A DNA stretch of 64,000 nt from Branchipolynoe longqiensis (taxonomy: Eukaryota > Annelida > Polychaeta > Phyllodocida > Polynoidae): NCBI GenBank assembly GCA_030323885.1, contig CM059193.1, forward strand, positions 72,763,543-72,827,542. The letters run 5' to 3'. A model generated the notes under the pieces. That model searched no databases and was not told the origin of the DNA. It saw only the letters and a list, made by a program, of their open reading frames with translations. Below are positions 11,172-20,806 of the stretch, in pieces; within the stretch, counting starts at the first letter, position 1, and each line of letters starts with the position of its first letter. A program made the translations under genes and the position numbers.

Positions 11172-12230
11172 TGGATAAACTGGTTAACTCATATTCTGGA
11201 GATACTGTTATGATAACATATAAAAGGAATAATATAAGAAAATGTCATAAACTATGAAATTAATTAATATAAGTTGATCTCCAACTGCTAGTGGATGTCT
11301 CAATGAATTTGAATTCCCAGTTCTATATATGCATGTTATATAACTCTTCAGTAAATTCTAGACTAGGATTTATTCATCTCTATTGTTCTCTTGTAAACTC
11401 ACAAATGGGTGCAAACTTAGATGAAGTTCTATCTACTAATTAGATTGAGCTTCTAAGTAAAAATAATAGATAAACTGGGTTAACTCATATTCTGTAGATA
11501 GTGGTTTCATAGTTTCAAATAAAATCAATTACCTTGCAGATATGTATCTACTAAAATTTCTTAAACAAGAACTTAAATGATTTTTAATTGATCTCCAACG
11601 TTTAAATAGACAATCTCAAAGAATTAGAACTCCCAGTTATATCTGCAGGTTATATAATTCATCAGTAATTTTAGACTAGGATTTATTCCTTCTTTGTTCT
11701 GTTATAAACTGACAAATGGATTCAAACTGAAGTTAAGTTCTATCTATTAACTAGATTGAGCTTCTAAAGCATTATAATAGATAAACTGGGTTAACTCTTA
11801 TTCTAGAGATAATGGTCTCATACTTTCAAAAAGAAATCAAATACCTTACTAATATGTATCTAATGAAATTTATAAACATGAACCCAAATAAAATTCAATC
11901 TCCAACTATTAATGGACAATCTCAAAGAATTAGAAATCCCAGTTCTATATATGTATGTTACATAAATCATCAGTAACTGGGTTAACTGATATTCTAGAGA
12001 TAATGGTCTCCTAGTTTCTAAAAAAATCAAATGCCTTGCTGATATGTATCTACTGAAACTTGTTAAACTTGAACTTAAATAAAATTCAAATTGATCTCCA
12101 ACTATTAAATGGACAATCTAAAAGAATCAGAATTCCAAGATCTATCTATGTATGTTATTTAAGTCATCATTAATGTTAAAAACTAAGATTTAATTCATAT
12201 TTCTTGTTCTGTATTAAAAATGCCAAAGAA
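11172..12230 (+). repeat. ~300-bp tandem array, about 3.7 units
   Basis: Units begin near 11172, 11471, 11781 and 11966 with 'aactgg(g)ttaactcatattct.gagata'. Shared inner landmarks are 'gatctccaac', 'tctcaa.gaatt', 'ccagttctatatatg' and 'gtt.tataa'. The third unit is cut short after about 185 bp, where the next begins. Units have diverged substantially, so the array is old. It lies directly upstream of YR retrotransposon 1 and could be part of its 5' region or a satellite next to it. Confidence 0.75.
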
Positions 12231-12577
12231 CTCTGTTAGAATGACTGAACCACAACTAGAAGATCTCTGACTTTCAAACTGGTGTTGCCAGGTGATGTAA
12301 ACAAAACTTGTATGCGTTGCCATATCCACTCAATTCAATCTGTGATCCAAGGACTTTGCATCTGTGTTGCTAGGTCCGGTAGTCAAGAAACATTCATGTC
12401 TCCAAGCACTCAAATCAAATGTCAACAACAATCTCCAAGGAAACCCTTAGTATATATAGAGGTGGAAAAACCTAGGCTCTCCAACTCACCTGGTCCTGGC
12501 ACTCATACAGTAAACACCTGGAAGACGGTCTCCATTGCAAGTACTACACATCCTCCTTTGCAAGTGTTACAGATATT

Positions 12578-14095
12578 ATGCAGCAAGTTCGGAAATCCAC
12601 CCGTGTGCGTCGGCCATCTTCTATAATGCAAGATTCGACAGACTTACAAGCGTCACCCAAGCCTTCAACAAGTCGGAAAAAGTCGTCGAATATAGGGGAA
12701 TCTGTCGACGAGCTGCCCGTCGACGTCGACCTGGCCGAGATGTCGTTATCCACAGTACATTCAGCAATCGACACTAAGCTTGCGTCGTTCTCAAAAGTTT
12801 TGTTAGGTCGATTAAAAGTTATTGAGGCGAATTGTACTTATCGACGCGGAGCAGCTAAGAATGTCGATGACGTCACAGATGACGTCGCCTCGGAGCAGGA
12901 GTTGCGCCCTGAGTCGCCCTCTGGTGTGTTGCGGTCGAATCAAGCGGAAACGTCCCGGAAGAGGCGTGGGTGCCGGTCGAGGCCTCGACATGCTCCTCTC
13001 TCGTCAACTCAACACTCAAGTAAACGTCGTTCACATTCATCAGATTCAAGCAGTTCGCAAAAGAGATCTAAGTTTCGACGTACTACTGAAAAGCATGTCG
13101 GAAAAGTCGTCGATGATATGTTTTCAAGTTCGGATGAAGCAGTCGAGTCGCCATCTAGCGGATTGTCGCCGAAGCGATGGCCAACAACCCGGAAGCGGCA
13201 TAGGGACCAGCATACAAGCACACGGTCGGGGGATCTACATCGTCGACACAGACTTCATGCATCTCCTACGGCGAAGCGGTCGAGGCAGTGTCGTTCTTCC
13301 TCGTCAGATTCGGACAGCGCTCAAGAAAACAGACGGCGTCTCAGATCCAGTCGTCGGGAATTCAAGAGAACTTCAGAAAGCAAGATGTTGATTGCAGAGT
13401 TACTATCATCAGCTGGTGTTACACTAAAGAAACAGAAAGGTAGGGATGATTTTATGCCACACTTGTATGTCATTAGAAAAGAAAAGAAGGGTAAAGTAGG
13501 TACTGGGGAGTCAGAGTGGTTTGAGTATTTTACTGCGTTACACCGTATGAGGCGAGATAGCCGTTTGCCTGAGGGTTGGGTAGATCACATCAAAATACAT
13601 GAAGAGGATCTTATGCTAATGGCGGCTGATTGGGAATGGAGTACGTGTCTCACTTGGTCAGAACGCATTTTCACTATGATTAATGATGGTCGGTTGGCAA
13701 CGGGGTGGGATGATAGGTATGCAATCAAAGATATCATGCGTGATGTAATGGCGGTAGGTGAAAGACGTGCCTCTTATAAAAACTCTTTTAAATCTGAATT
13801 TCATAAATCAACTAACTTTAGTAAGGAGTATGACTTTAATGTGGACGGGAAACCTTGCTACTCTTGGAACTGGGGCAAATCTTGTGAATTTTCTAGCTCT
13901 CATGGAGTCGGACAGGATAGGAAGTGTCATTACTGTGCATGGTGTATAAATAAATATAGGAAAGCTAACTCACACCGTGAGGTTGATTGTAATAACAAAA
14001 AGAGGGTGTTGGACAGGACGGCTTCTCGAGTTGACTCTGGTACCAAAACCGGGGAAGTTAATTCTAATAATGTTACCCAGGATTTTCAGTCATAG
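12578..14095 (+). CDS. Gag-like ORF1 of YR retrotransposon 1
   Basis: An open frame of 505 codons. The N-terminal half (to about residue 260) is low-complexity and very rich in Ser, Arg and Lys (RS-like), as expected of a nucleic-acid-binding region. The C-terminal half (from about residue 270) is conserved with the gag of element 2: 'MPHLYVIRKEKKGKVGTGES', 'EWFEY', 'W..HI', a W-rich helix, then a Cys/His cluster ('CYSWNWGKSCEF', 'CHYCAWC', 'HREVDC') that could bind zinc and resembles finger motifs in Ngaro/DIRS gag proteins. The frame has no internal stop. Its 3' end overlaps the next ORF, which is in the -1 frame. The first ATG may not be the true start. Role (particle and RNA binding) is inferred from position. 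Confidence 0.8.
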   Translation: MQQVRKSTRVRRPSSIMQDSTDLQASPKPSTSRKKSSNIGESVDELPVDVDLAEMSLSTVHSAIDTKLASFSKVLLGRLKVIEANCTYRRGAAKNVDDVTDDVASEQELRPESPSGVLRSNQAETSRKRRGCRSRPRHAPLSSTQHSSKRRSHSSDSSSSQKRSKFRRTTEKHVGKVVDDMFSSSDEAVESPSSGLSPKRWPTTRKRHRDQHTSTRSGDLHRRHRLHASPTAKRSRQCRSSSSDSDSAQENRRRLRSSRREFKRTSESKMLIAELLSSAGVTLKKQKGRDDFMPHLYVIRKEKKGKVGTGESEWFEYFTALHRMRRDSRLPEGWVDHIKIHEEDLMLMAADWEWSTCLTWSERIFTMINDGRLATGWDDRYAIKDIMRDVMAVGERRASYKNSFKSEFHKSTNFSKEYDFNVDGKPCYSWNWGKSCEFSSSHGVGQDRKCHYCAWCINKYRKANSHREVDCNNKKRVLDRTASRVDSGTKTGEVNSNNVTQDFQS

Positions 14096-16194
14096 GCCCT
14101 GCAGGGCCAGAACCATTAGACAATGTCTCTAATATTGATGTCCATTCTTTTTCATATGATAACTCGGAGAGCGATTTGATCTGCCGTGATGGTGACTTAC
14201 GTCCTCCAACTAACGTGCTCCATCCTCCAACTTACGTGCTCCAATCTTTCGTCCTGCATTCACAAGACGACGACATTACTGTTTCCAAGCTGGGAACTAA
14301 GGTTAGTCACTCTGGCATACCGTCCCTTATTGACTCTGATATGGTAGATACAAAATTGAGCAGCACAGATATTTTGGATTGTACGGGTGGTCCTGGGTTG
14401 ACTGAGAGTAGAACTTCATTAAGTGTTAAAGGTAGTTTGCAGAGTGTTAGTAAAAAATTTCATGATAGTAATTTATCAGATTTTCCCAGCTTGAGTTCAC
14501 ATACGGTAAACAGTCGTCGTTTTGATGAAGATCCCAAGAGCTCGTTGAATTCCCAGAATTCAAATGACGTTCCTCTGGCATCGACTCATCCACTTGAGTC
14601 TGGCTCATCCTCAACTTCGTGCAAAGCGAATGTCGATCGTGGTACCACTACCACTGTACCTCGGGTCTCCATGGCCCTGTCTGAATCCTTACGTACAACT
14701 TCTGAAAACAGTATTGATAATAATTTCAAAAATTCTCCTGACCGCCCCATTTCGCCGGTGGCGTTCAGATCAAGCTTGCTCGGTTTCTGGCCGACTGTTG
14801 CTCTAAACAATGTTGTCTCGAGTCAATATCTTAGTATATATGCTGAAGTACGGTCTTCAGGTTTGCCAAATTACTTATCTGCCCGGATACCTATACCCTC
14901 CGGCCTTAACATACCTATGTGGAAGTTCCTACTACAGGACTATGATGATTTTGAAATCGTAAGCTATCTAGAGTATGGTTGGCCTGCTAACTATACGAAA
15001 TCATTACCGCCGACTCCTTCATATGTCAATCATAAGGAGGACCCGAATAATTTCGTTTGGGTAATCAAGTACATTGCAACAGAGTTGAAACACAATGCTT
15101 TGCTGGGGCCTTTCAAGACAGTTCCTTTCACACCTTGGGCGCAGATAAGCCCTATAATGACTAGACCTAAAAAGAAATCTTTAGAAAGACGTATTATAGT
15201 GGATCTTAGCTTTCCTAAAGGTGCTAGTGTAAACTCCGGTATTAGGAAAGGTTTTTATCAGGGGCGGGAGATCAGCTATACACTGCCTAACATAATGGAC
15301 TTGGCGAATGAATTAGTTGCTTTAGGGAAGGGTTCTTTCTTATGGTCAATTGACCTGGCTAGAGCTTATAGGCAACTTCGTACATGCCCCCTCTCAGTAC
15401 CGCTATTTGGGATTACTGTAGGTGGGCACTACTATTTCGATATCGCTCCACCATTTGGATGTAGAACATCCTGCTTAGCTTGTGCCCGTACCACTAATGC
15501 GGTGGTCCATTTAGTTAGGAAAAGAGGTCACTTTGTACTCTGCTATCTTGATGACTTTGTCGGTGTAGCTCGCAATGAGGAAGAGGCAAAGTTGGCCTAT
15601 AGTGCAATTTTAGAAATTACTAGTCTGTTGGGTCTAAATTTATCTTTAAAGAAATGTGTTTCCCCAACTACAGATTTAGATTGGTTGGGATACAATGTTA
15701 ATACAGAATTAATGAGGATAACAATACCAGACGTAAAGTTGAAGGAAATACTAGATGAATGTAGACTTTGGAAGCAGGGTAAGCTAGTTAGTAGGAAAAA
15801 CTTGCAACGGCTGATTGGTAGACTCCAGTTTATTGCGAAATGTGTAACCCCTGCACGTCGTTTCATGAATAGAATCTTAGATATGCTTAGGGATACACCA
15901 TATAAGTCCAGGCGTAGGGTCACTGTGGAGCTAATGAGGGACATTAGATGGTTCTTGCGTTATGCTGAGAATACAAATGGCCTCGTACTATTGAATACTT
16001 CCCCAAGGTGTGATTGGTTAATTGAGTGTGACTCTTCCCTGAAAGGGGCCGGTGCGTATTCTAAATCAAGTTATTATTCTGAACTTTACTCTGAAGATGT
16101 GCTCTGCCTGTACACTAACATAGCGCAGTTAGAGGCGCTGAACTTGGTTGTTGCACTCCAAAATCTCGGTCCTCCCAGATATTCAAAATTATAG
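14071..16194 (+). CDS. Reverse transcriptase (with start of RNase H) of YR retrotransposon 1
   Basis: Open from 14071, just after the last in-frame stop, and overlapping gag by about 25 nt in the -1 frame. There is no nearby ATG, so expression by -1 frameshifting or reinitiation is likely. The first ~220 codons are Ser/Asn-rich and unrecognised. The RT follows: 'PWAQISPIMTRPKK', 'RIIVDLSFP', 'WSIDLARAYRQLR' (catalytic Asp), 'FGCRTS', and the YLDD active site at 15544-15555. It continues into the RT-RNase H connection ('GRLQFIAKC', 'MRDIRWFLRY') and the first RNase H Asp ('IECDSS'). It stops at 16192-16194 because of a single extra base near 16178. The rest of RNase H continues in the next frame, so this copy is probably defective. 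Confidence 0.85.
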   Translation, partial: CYPGFSVIGPAGPEPLDNVSNIDVHSFSYDNSESDLICRDGDLRPPTNVLHPPTYVLQSFVLHSQDDDITVSKLGTKVSHSGIPSLIDSDMVDTKLSSTDILDCTGGPGLTESRTSLSVKGSLQSVSKKFHDSNLSDFPSLSSHTVNSRRFDEDPKSSLNSQNSNDVPLASTHPLESGSSSTSCKANVDRGTTTTVPRVSMALSESLRTTSENSIDNNFKNSPDRPISPVAFRSSLLGFWPTVALNNVVSSQYLSIYAEVRSSGLPNYLSARIPIPSGLNIPMWKFLLQDYDDFEIVSYLEYGWPANYTKSLPPTPSYVNHKEDPNNFVWVIKYIATELKHNALLGPFKTVPFTPWAQISPIMTRPKKKSLERRIIVDLSFPKGASVNSGIRKGFYQGREISYTLPNIMDLANELVALGKGSFLWSIDLARAYRQLRTCPLSVPLFGITVGGHYYFDIAPPFGCRTSCLACARTTNAVVHLVRKRGHFVLCYLDDFVGVARNEEEAKLAYSAILEITSLLGLNLSLKKCVSPTTDLDWLGYNVNTELMRITIPDVKLKEILDECRLWKQGKLVSRKNLQRLIGRLQFIAKCVTPARRFMNRILDMLRDTPYKSRRRVTVELMRDIRWFLRYAENTNGLVLLNTSPRCDWLIECDSSLKGAGAYSKSSYYSELYSEDVLCLYTNIAQLEALNLVVALQNLGPPRYSKL

Positions 16195-16486
16195 AATTAT
16201 TATCAATACTGACAACACGGCTTCACAGCAAGTACTCTCTACGGGCGCTGGTAAGGACCCTGTCCTTTGTGCCTGTGCGCGCGAAATCTGGCGATATGCA
16301 GCGGATCACAGCTGTGAGGTGCAAGTACGGCATAAACCTGGCGCGGACCTCGTCCTGGCCGATGCTCTGAGCAGGCGACACTTTAATGATAAAGCGGCGT
16401 TCACCGCAGATTCTCTTTGTACCGAACTCGGAATCACGAGGATCCGGGTCTCCCATGAAGTATCCGTGTTTGACTTAAATCTGTAG
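16178..16486 (+). pseudogene. RNase H C-terminal part, displaced by a 1-nt frameshift
   Basis: The frame begins within sequence that overlaps the RT ORF end and carries 'IIINTDNTASQQVLSTGAG' (an RNase H catalytic Asp), 'CACAREIWRYAA' and 'LADALSR'. Element 2 has the same block in a single frame with its first RNase H half, which shows that the break here is a mutation (an extra A around 16178). The frame ends in TAG at 16484-16486, on which a perfect hairpin begins. Confidence 0.85.
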
Positions 16487-16527
16487 ATCTGGGAAGGTAG
16501 TGATATTGGCTCTACCTTCCCAGATCT
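16485..16527 (+). promoter_or_regulatory. Perfect 16-bp hairpin on the RNase H stop codon
   Basis: AGATCTGGGAAGGTAG (16485-16500) is exactly complementary to CTACCTTCCCAGATCT (16512-16527), leaving an 11-nt loop. The stem starts at the second base of the TAG stop at 16484-16486. The frame after the stop is open and is the recombinase frame. A role in stop readthrough, ribosome stalling or transcript processing is inference. Confidence 0.75.
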
Positions 16528-17479
16528 CCCTAATGGCCTTCATCAACAAGTACTAGATCTGTTTAAAGCAGGACTGTCGGCAGGAACCTGGAAGAACAAA
16601 CTGTACCATGTTAGGGCTTACCTGAAGTATTGTGCGAATTATCAAGTTAATCCTACTAAGCCACAAATATATGATGTAATGGCGTATGTAGCAGAGCTAT
16701 ATGGTCAATTAAAAACTCCAGGAGCTCTTAATAACTATGTCAGTGGAGCGAAAACCTGGGTTTCTCTGTATGGTGGTGATGTACAAGCATTTGAGTCATA
16801 TCCTGTTAAATTGGTCAAGAAAGGTGTGGGTAGATTGTCAACGCATAGTCCAACTAAGGCACTTCCTCTGTCTGTAAACGATATCATAAATATAGTTCAT
16901 TACTTTAAATCTGCCGGTAGCTTAGCAAATGTATTGATTGCTGCAACTCTAATAGGTTACTTCACGTTATTAAGGCAATGTAACTTGTTATTTTCCGGTC
17001 GAGACGATGATCCAGGCCACGCACTCGTAGGGGCGGATATACGTGAAAGCAGACACACGCTTCTGATCCGGGTTCGATCAACAAAAACCTCACGTGGAGC
17101 ATCAGGCCGGTACGTGGTGGAAATAGCAGCGATTCCTGGCGCGACTTGCTGTCCCTTGAAAGCCTGGCGCAAGTATGTTGGGTCTACACAAGTTGTCCCT
17201 GCGGGTCCTGCGTTTCTGCTCCCGTCCGGCGCCCCCCTCTCAGGCCCTACCTTGTTAACAGCAATAAGACTTGCTCTTGTTAAAACCGGTCACATTAATC
17301 CAGAGGCCGTCACTCTTCATAGCCTAAGAAGAGGTGCGGCCAGGGCCTGTGCGGAGGCGGGCGCTTCTATCAAGGATGTCCGTGAGTTAGGTAGATGGCG
17401 CTCCTCAGCGATATTTGATTACGTTCCTAAAAATGTGTTTAGTGCTGCACCTCTAACACTCGCTACGCAATTTGGCTGA
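16487..17479 (+). CDS. Tyrosine recombinase (YR) of YR retrotransposon 1
   Basis: This frame is open directly from the TAG that ends RNase H. The first ATG is at 16679, already inside the conserved N-terminal SAM-like domain ('AGLSAGTWKNKL', 'YLKYC', 'LNNYVSGAKTWVSLYGG'), so translation must begin upstream without that ATG, by readthrough, reinitiation or from a non-AUG codon. The catalytic domain has the expected R-H-x-x-R-Y set: 'LLRQCNLLF' (Arg I), 'LHSLRRGAARA' (His-x-x-Arg), 'LGRWRSSAIFDYV' (Tyr nucleophile). The enzyme would join the circular cDNA to target DNA, replacing a DDE integrase. No internal stops are seen. A hairpin covers the TGA stop. Confidence 0.9.
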   Translation: MWEGSDIGSTFPDLPNGLHQQVLDLFKAGLSAGTWKNKLYHVRAYLKYCANYQVNPTKPQIYDVMAYVAELYGQLKTPGALNNYVSGAKTWVSLYGGDVQAFESYPVKLVKKGVGRLSTHSPTKALPLSVNDIINIVHYFKSAGSLANVLIAATLIGYFTLLRQCNLLFSGRDDDPGHALVGADIRESRHTLLIRVRSTKTSRGASGRYVVEIAAIPGATCCPLKAWRKYVGSTQVVPAGPAFLLPSGAPLSGPTLLTAIRLALVKTGHINPEAVTLHSLRRGAARACAEAGASIKDVRELGRWRSSAIFDYVPKNVFSAAPLTLATQFG

Positions 17480-17490
17480 GTGTTAGAGGT
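17449..17490 (+). terminator. 13-bp hairpin across the YR stop codon
   Basis: ACCTCTAACACTC (17449-17461) pairs perfectly with GAGTGTTAGAGGT (17478-17490), with a 16-nt loop. The TGA stop is at 17477-17479. Element 2 has a 12-bp hairpin in the equivalent place (48176-48225), although its sequence differs. A function in 3' end formation or in cDNA priming/circularisation is inferred. Confidence 0.6.
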
Positions 17491-17699
17491 TTTGTCGGTT
17501 GAATCGAACCCGGAACTTTGAGTGTGTGTGTTTAATAACATAGCCTGTGTGTTCTTATGATATGACTTAAACTGACAAGTGATATAATACTTCTGTATAC
17601 TTACAAATGATTGATGTACAAACCTATTTGCTACGAATAAGCTTGAAGATGTAAATAAATTATAAATTTACTCCCAGTCCAGTCTTTTGTTATGAATTA

Positions 17700-17795
17700 T
17701 ATAATAAGAGTAGAACTTAGTGGATTAGACCAATGTAAAGAGTTTATTCTAAAGGTTTTAAATCCAAAGTTTCATGTTATTCTATAGAATTGGCT
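17700..17795 (+). repeat. Direct repeat, right copy (partner at 10676-10770)
   Basis: Blocks 'gagtagaacttagtggatta', 'ttctaaagg' and 'tttcatgttattctatag' align with 10676-10770 in the same orientation. It lies about 210 bp after the recombinase stop. See the left copy for the alternatives. Confidence 0.55.
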
Positions 17796-18377
17796 GGGAG
17801 TCAGTTGATATAACACTACGTCCGCCATGCTCAACATCAACAGTGTAACTGACATATTTCAAACGGATGTGTGCACATTTTGCGAAACACATGCATGCAC
17901 ATCCTCACATGCGCCTAGACCGCCAGGCTACGTGTACGGCTCACATATGCGTAGAGACTACGTTAATGGCAAGGAAGTTAACAGTGTCAGTGAGTTGGTC
18001 ATTACATAATTAATACGGAGTGGCTATTCGTATGGCAAGTCGTATGAATAGCTGATATTCTATTTGTATGGCGAAAGCACAAATTATGTCAAATGGTCAC
18101 ATGACTGATTGTAACACGTTCAAACATGCGACATGGCAGACGACGTGTTGTTCGTTGGTGCCAAAAGAATGTACGATAGGTTGGCCATTAATGCAGATAA
18201 GATTTAATGTATTTATCAGGAAAAGCAACCATAAGCAGATGAGTCTTACAGATTTAAAAGTCATAAGCGTCGAAACCTAATTTTGTTGGGGGCTAAGATG
18301 TTTTGGAGCTACGAATATATATAGACTATTAGTTTTACCACACTGTCCAAAATTTCTGAAATGCATGTCCTTTATTC

Positions 18378-18645
18378 AAGGATGGAAGTGGTCTCCGCGG
18401 AAATGCAGATATCCTTCCATAGATTTAGCATTGTCCGGGAATCACGGAAAAGCCGGGTTTCATATAGATGTTGGTATATATGCTGATACTGGTGATAATG
18501 CTGTGCTGTTTGAAGCCTGTATTAGTAGTATATGCTGATAGTGCTGCGACGTCTGCACCACATATTAGTATATATGCTGATGGTGCTGCGGGATAGACTA
18601 CATCACGGTTCCGACTGCGCATGCTCTGACAAAGGCGTTGGGAGC
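18378..18645 (-). mobile_element. Remnant of the CAGGGATGAAAG-type MITE
   Basis: Begins 'aaggatggaagtggtctccgcgg', which matches the reverse complement of the right ends at 22.4 and 26.8 kb. It continues with 'gcattgtccgggaatcacgg' and repeated 'tatatgctgat.gtgctg' blocks found in both intact copies. The far end is degraded. Confidence 0.55.
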
Positions 18646-20155
18646 AAAGCAAATGCATACTGATATTGAGGTTACCGATACGTCTAGGTCAAAACTGGCA
18701 ATTCAAAATAAATAGAAATACATAACAATTTGTCACAAACATGACTGGAAGGATGCAATATAATAATATAATGAATATGTTTAAGACACAACTCTCCATA
18801 ATTAAGCATTTTGAGCTAAGAAACATACAATTTCAGTCACTTTACAGGCTGATGTTTACATCACCATTGATTAGCCAGAGGTAATTCTTGTTCTAAATAT
18901 TAAAATGTCAAATGTGTCAACAAAAACTTGTTTCAAAGAAATATATTACCAATGTCTGATTAACCCTACTCATTTTCTATTTCTACATATGTCATTAACC
19001 ATAGGATATAAATAAAAACATGAATAAAATAAATAAAACTGACTCTGGCTATGGCTCTAACATTAGTCTGAGTGCCTAGATTTGTCTAAATCTAAATGCA
19101 CACGGCATAAGATGTGCTGATTATATTGATGTAAATGCTATCGGTATGCAGGTATTGCAATACCTCAGGGAGTTTGGCGCCCCTGCCCTGCAGAGTTGTA
19201 AACCACTGCCTTGTAGTACAGGTTCCTGACAGAACCGAAGGCTAAGGGAGCAAACCCTAAATAGAAAACCATGTCACTGTGGCAGCATCAAAGGCGGTTG
19301 ATGTATGGAACTCCCAACATCTCCGGACCAGCCGCTGCAGGGACAAATAGTTTTGCGCCTGTCTGGACATGTTCTTGCCGGTGTGAGACCTCTATTTGCT
19401 CCCCGAGAGAGTGCCGCTGGTAACTTTCAAAGGCCAGCAACACTTTTGCAGGCAGCTTTCATGAAATGGACATTAAGACTGACTCATGGACATAACTCTC
19501 ACAGCAGAGAGCTAAATAGAGAGTGATAGTCAAGTAATGAAAGCAGTCTTTGTCGCATCGCGACTGACAACATGATGATGATGAAATGTAATGCTGGATA
19601 AAAGATTAATATCTTTAGTTATTTATTTTGTTGTTGTTGATGGTATTCTATGTTTCAAACAAGAGATGAGATGAGCTGAGCTGAAACTAGCACATTTCAT
19701 AGCTGCATTCAGTGTATTACTATTAGCATTAGCCATGTGCTTCTCGCGGGTATGTTTTGCTCTGATGCATCCCACAAGGCAGTGGCTACGCGTACGCGCC
19801 CGTATTCGTAGATTCAAAGTATGTGCGCCGTCATTCCTCACATGTCTAAAGTTAGCAGTGTCTACGCGTACATGACTGTATTCGTAGACTCGAAGTCTAG
19901 ACGTACGTACGCATGCGCCATCGTTCCTCGCGTATCTTTAGCAGTGTCTACGCATATGTGACCATATTCGTAGCAATATTCATTTATACGAGAGAAATAT
20001 AATGAATGGGCCTATGACAAAAGTTTGTTTTATATTGATTTTGTAAACAAATACAAATCTGAAAGGAATAGGTAACATTAAATTGAAGACATAATTACGA
20101 ATTTTTAAAACAAACATGTATTTTTGGGGATTGCTTTGGGCTGATTGGCAATATA

Positions 20156-20806
20156 CAGTACAACCCTGTTAATCCAAACTTTTATCGGCGGCCCGGCAAA
20201 ATGCTACCATTTATCATATTGTCGTGGGGGTGATGAAAATGGGAAATATTGCGCCTAGAGCGGGACTCGAACCCACATCTCTTTGCATTCCGGGCCAGTG
20301 TGCTAACCATTACACCACCTAGGCTCCCGGATATCAACACACTATCCGCGCCTACCTGTCTATGTTGCTCCTTGCCTGAGAGGTCAGTGCAGAACACTAC
20401 AATATAAAAGAGTTGGTTAAACCAAAATCGGTTAATCCAAATTATCAGTTAATCCAAACAAAATTGTCAGGTGCCAGGCCACTTCCGGTACGTTAAACCA
20501 AGATTTTATGTGGTTATAAGGTCATCTGAGACCCCCACCAACTTTTTTAATATGATAATTGGTAGTAATTTGCCAGGCCGCTGAAAAAAAGTTTGGATTA
20601 ACCGAGCTTGGTTTGACAGAGTTATACTGTACATACATATAAAAAAAACTATGAAAGTGTCCACATATATTGTATATATTGCATTCATAATGCACCCACG
20701 TTTTTGCCCAAGCCAAGTCGAAGCCAAAGCTCGGTTAAACCAATGACCGGTTAATCCAAACAAATTTCTAGGGTCCCTTCAAGTTTGGTTTAGCGATGTT
20801 ATACTG
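20156..20806. mobile_element. Pogo-like MITE, composite of nested copies
   Basis: The left end CAGTACAACCCTGTTAATCC at 20156 and right ends '..GTTATACTG' at 20629 and 20806 are each next to TA. The interior has repeated 'ggttaatccaaac' and 'ttaaaccaa' blocks. Termini of the CAGTATAACC..GTTAA type with TA target sites are characteristic of pogo/Tigger-group MITEs. The simple copy at 30590-30850 matches both outer ends (20156 and 20806). The inner end at 20629 therefore suggests a second copy nested inside, and a tRNA-derived insertion sits at about 20205-20400. Confidence 0.65.
20253..20325 (-). mobile_element. tRNA-like head of a SINE or tRNA pseudogene
   Basis: On the minus strand it runs GCCTAGGTGGTGTAATGG, TTAGCACAC, then GTGGGTTCGAGTCCCGC and CTAGGC. 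Acceptor, D and T arms can pair and the B-box is good, but the anticodon arm (CTGG..CAAAG) does not close. It is therefore called a tRNA-derived pseudogene or SINE head, not a working tRNA. It lies inside the pogo-like MITE. Confidence 0.55.

Larger units (their letters stand above)
12231..17490 (+). mobile_element. Tyrosine-recombinase retrotransposon 1 (Ngaro/DIRS-like), limits uncertain
   Basis: Gene order on the + strand is gag-like ORF (12578-14095), RT with RNase H (14071-16486, one frameshift), and tyrosine recombinase (16487-17479). RT-RNase H followed by a YR instead of a DDE integrase defines the YR retroelements. No methyltransferase domain was seen, which favours a Ngaro-like over a DIRS1-like type. 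Its protein sequences resemble those of element 2 (46964-53756), but it is clearly a different family. Terminal repeats comparable to element 2 were not found, so both ends are approximate. Hairpins sit on the RNase H and YR stop codons. Confidence 0.8.
17491..20155. other. AT-rich non-coding region with old repeat fragments
   Basis: Contains the right copy of the 10676-10770 direct repeat (17700-17795), a 'gccaggctacgtgtacggctcacatatgcg' segment (about 17929-17958) of the TACGCGTA-like family with a second group at about 19780-19975, and a CAGGGATGAAAG-type MITE remnant at about 18378-18645. No supported gene was seen. Confidence 0.5.

Noticed and set aside
12822..13391. 189-codon frame inside the gag of YR element 1
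   Set aside because: Arg/Ser-biased codons keep a second frame open; no similarity to the element 2 gag in this frame.
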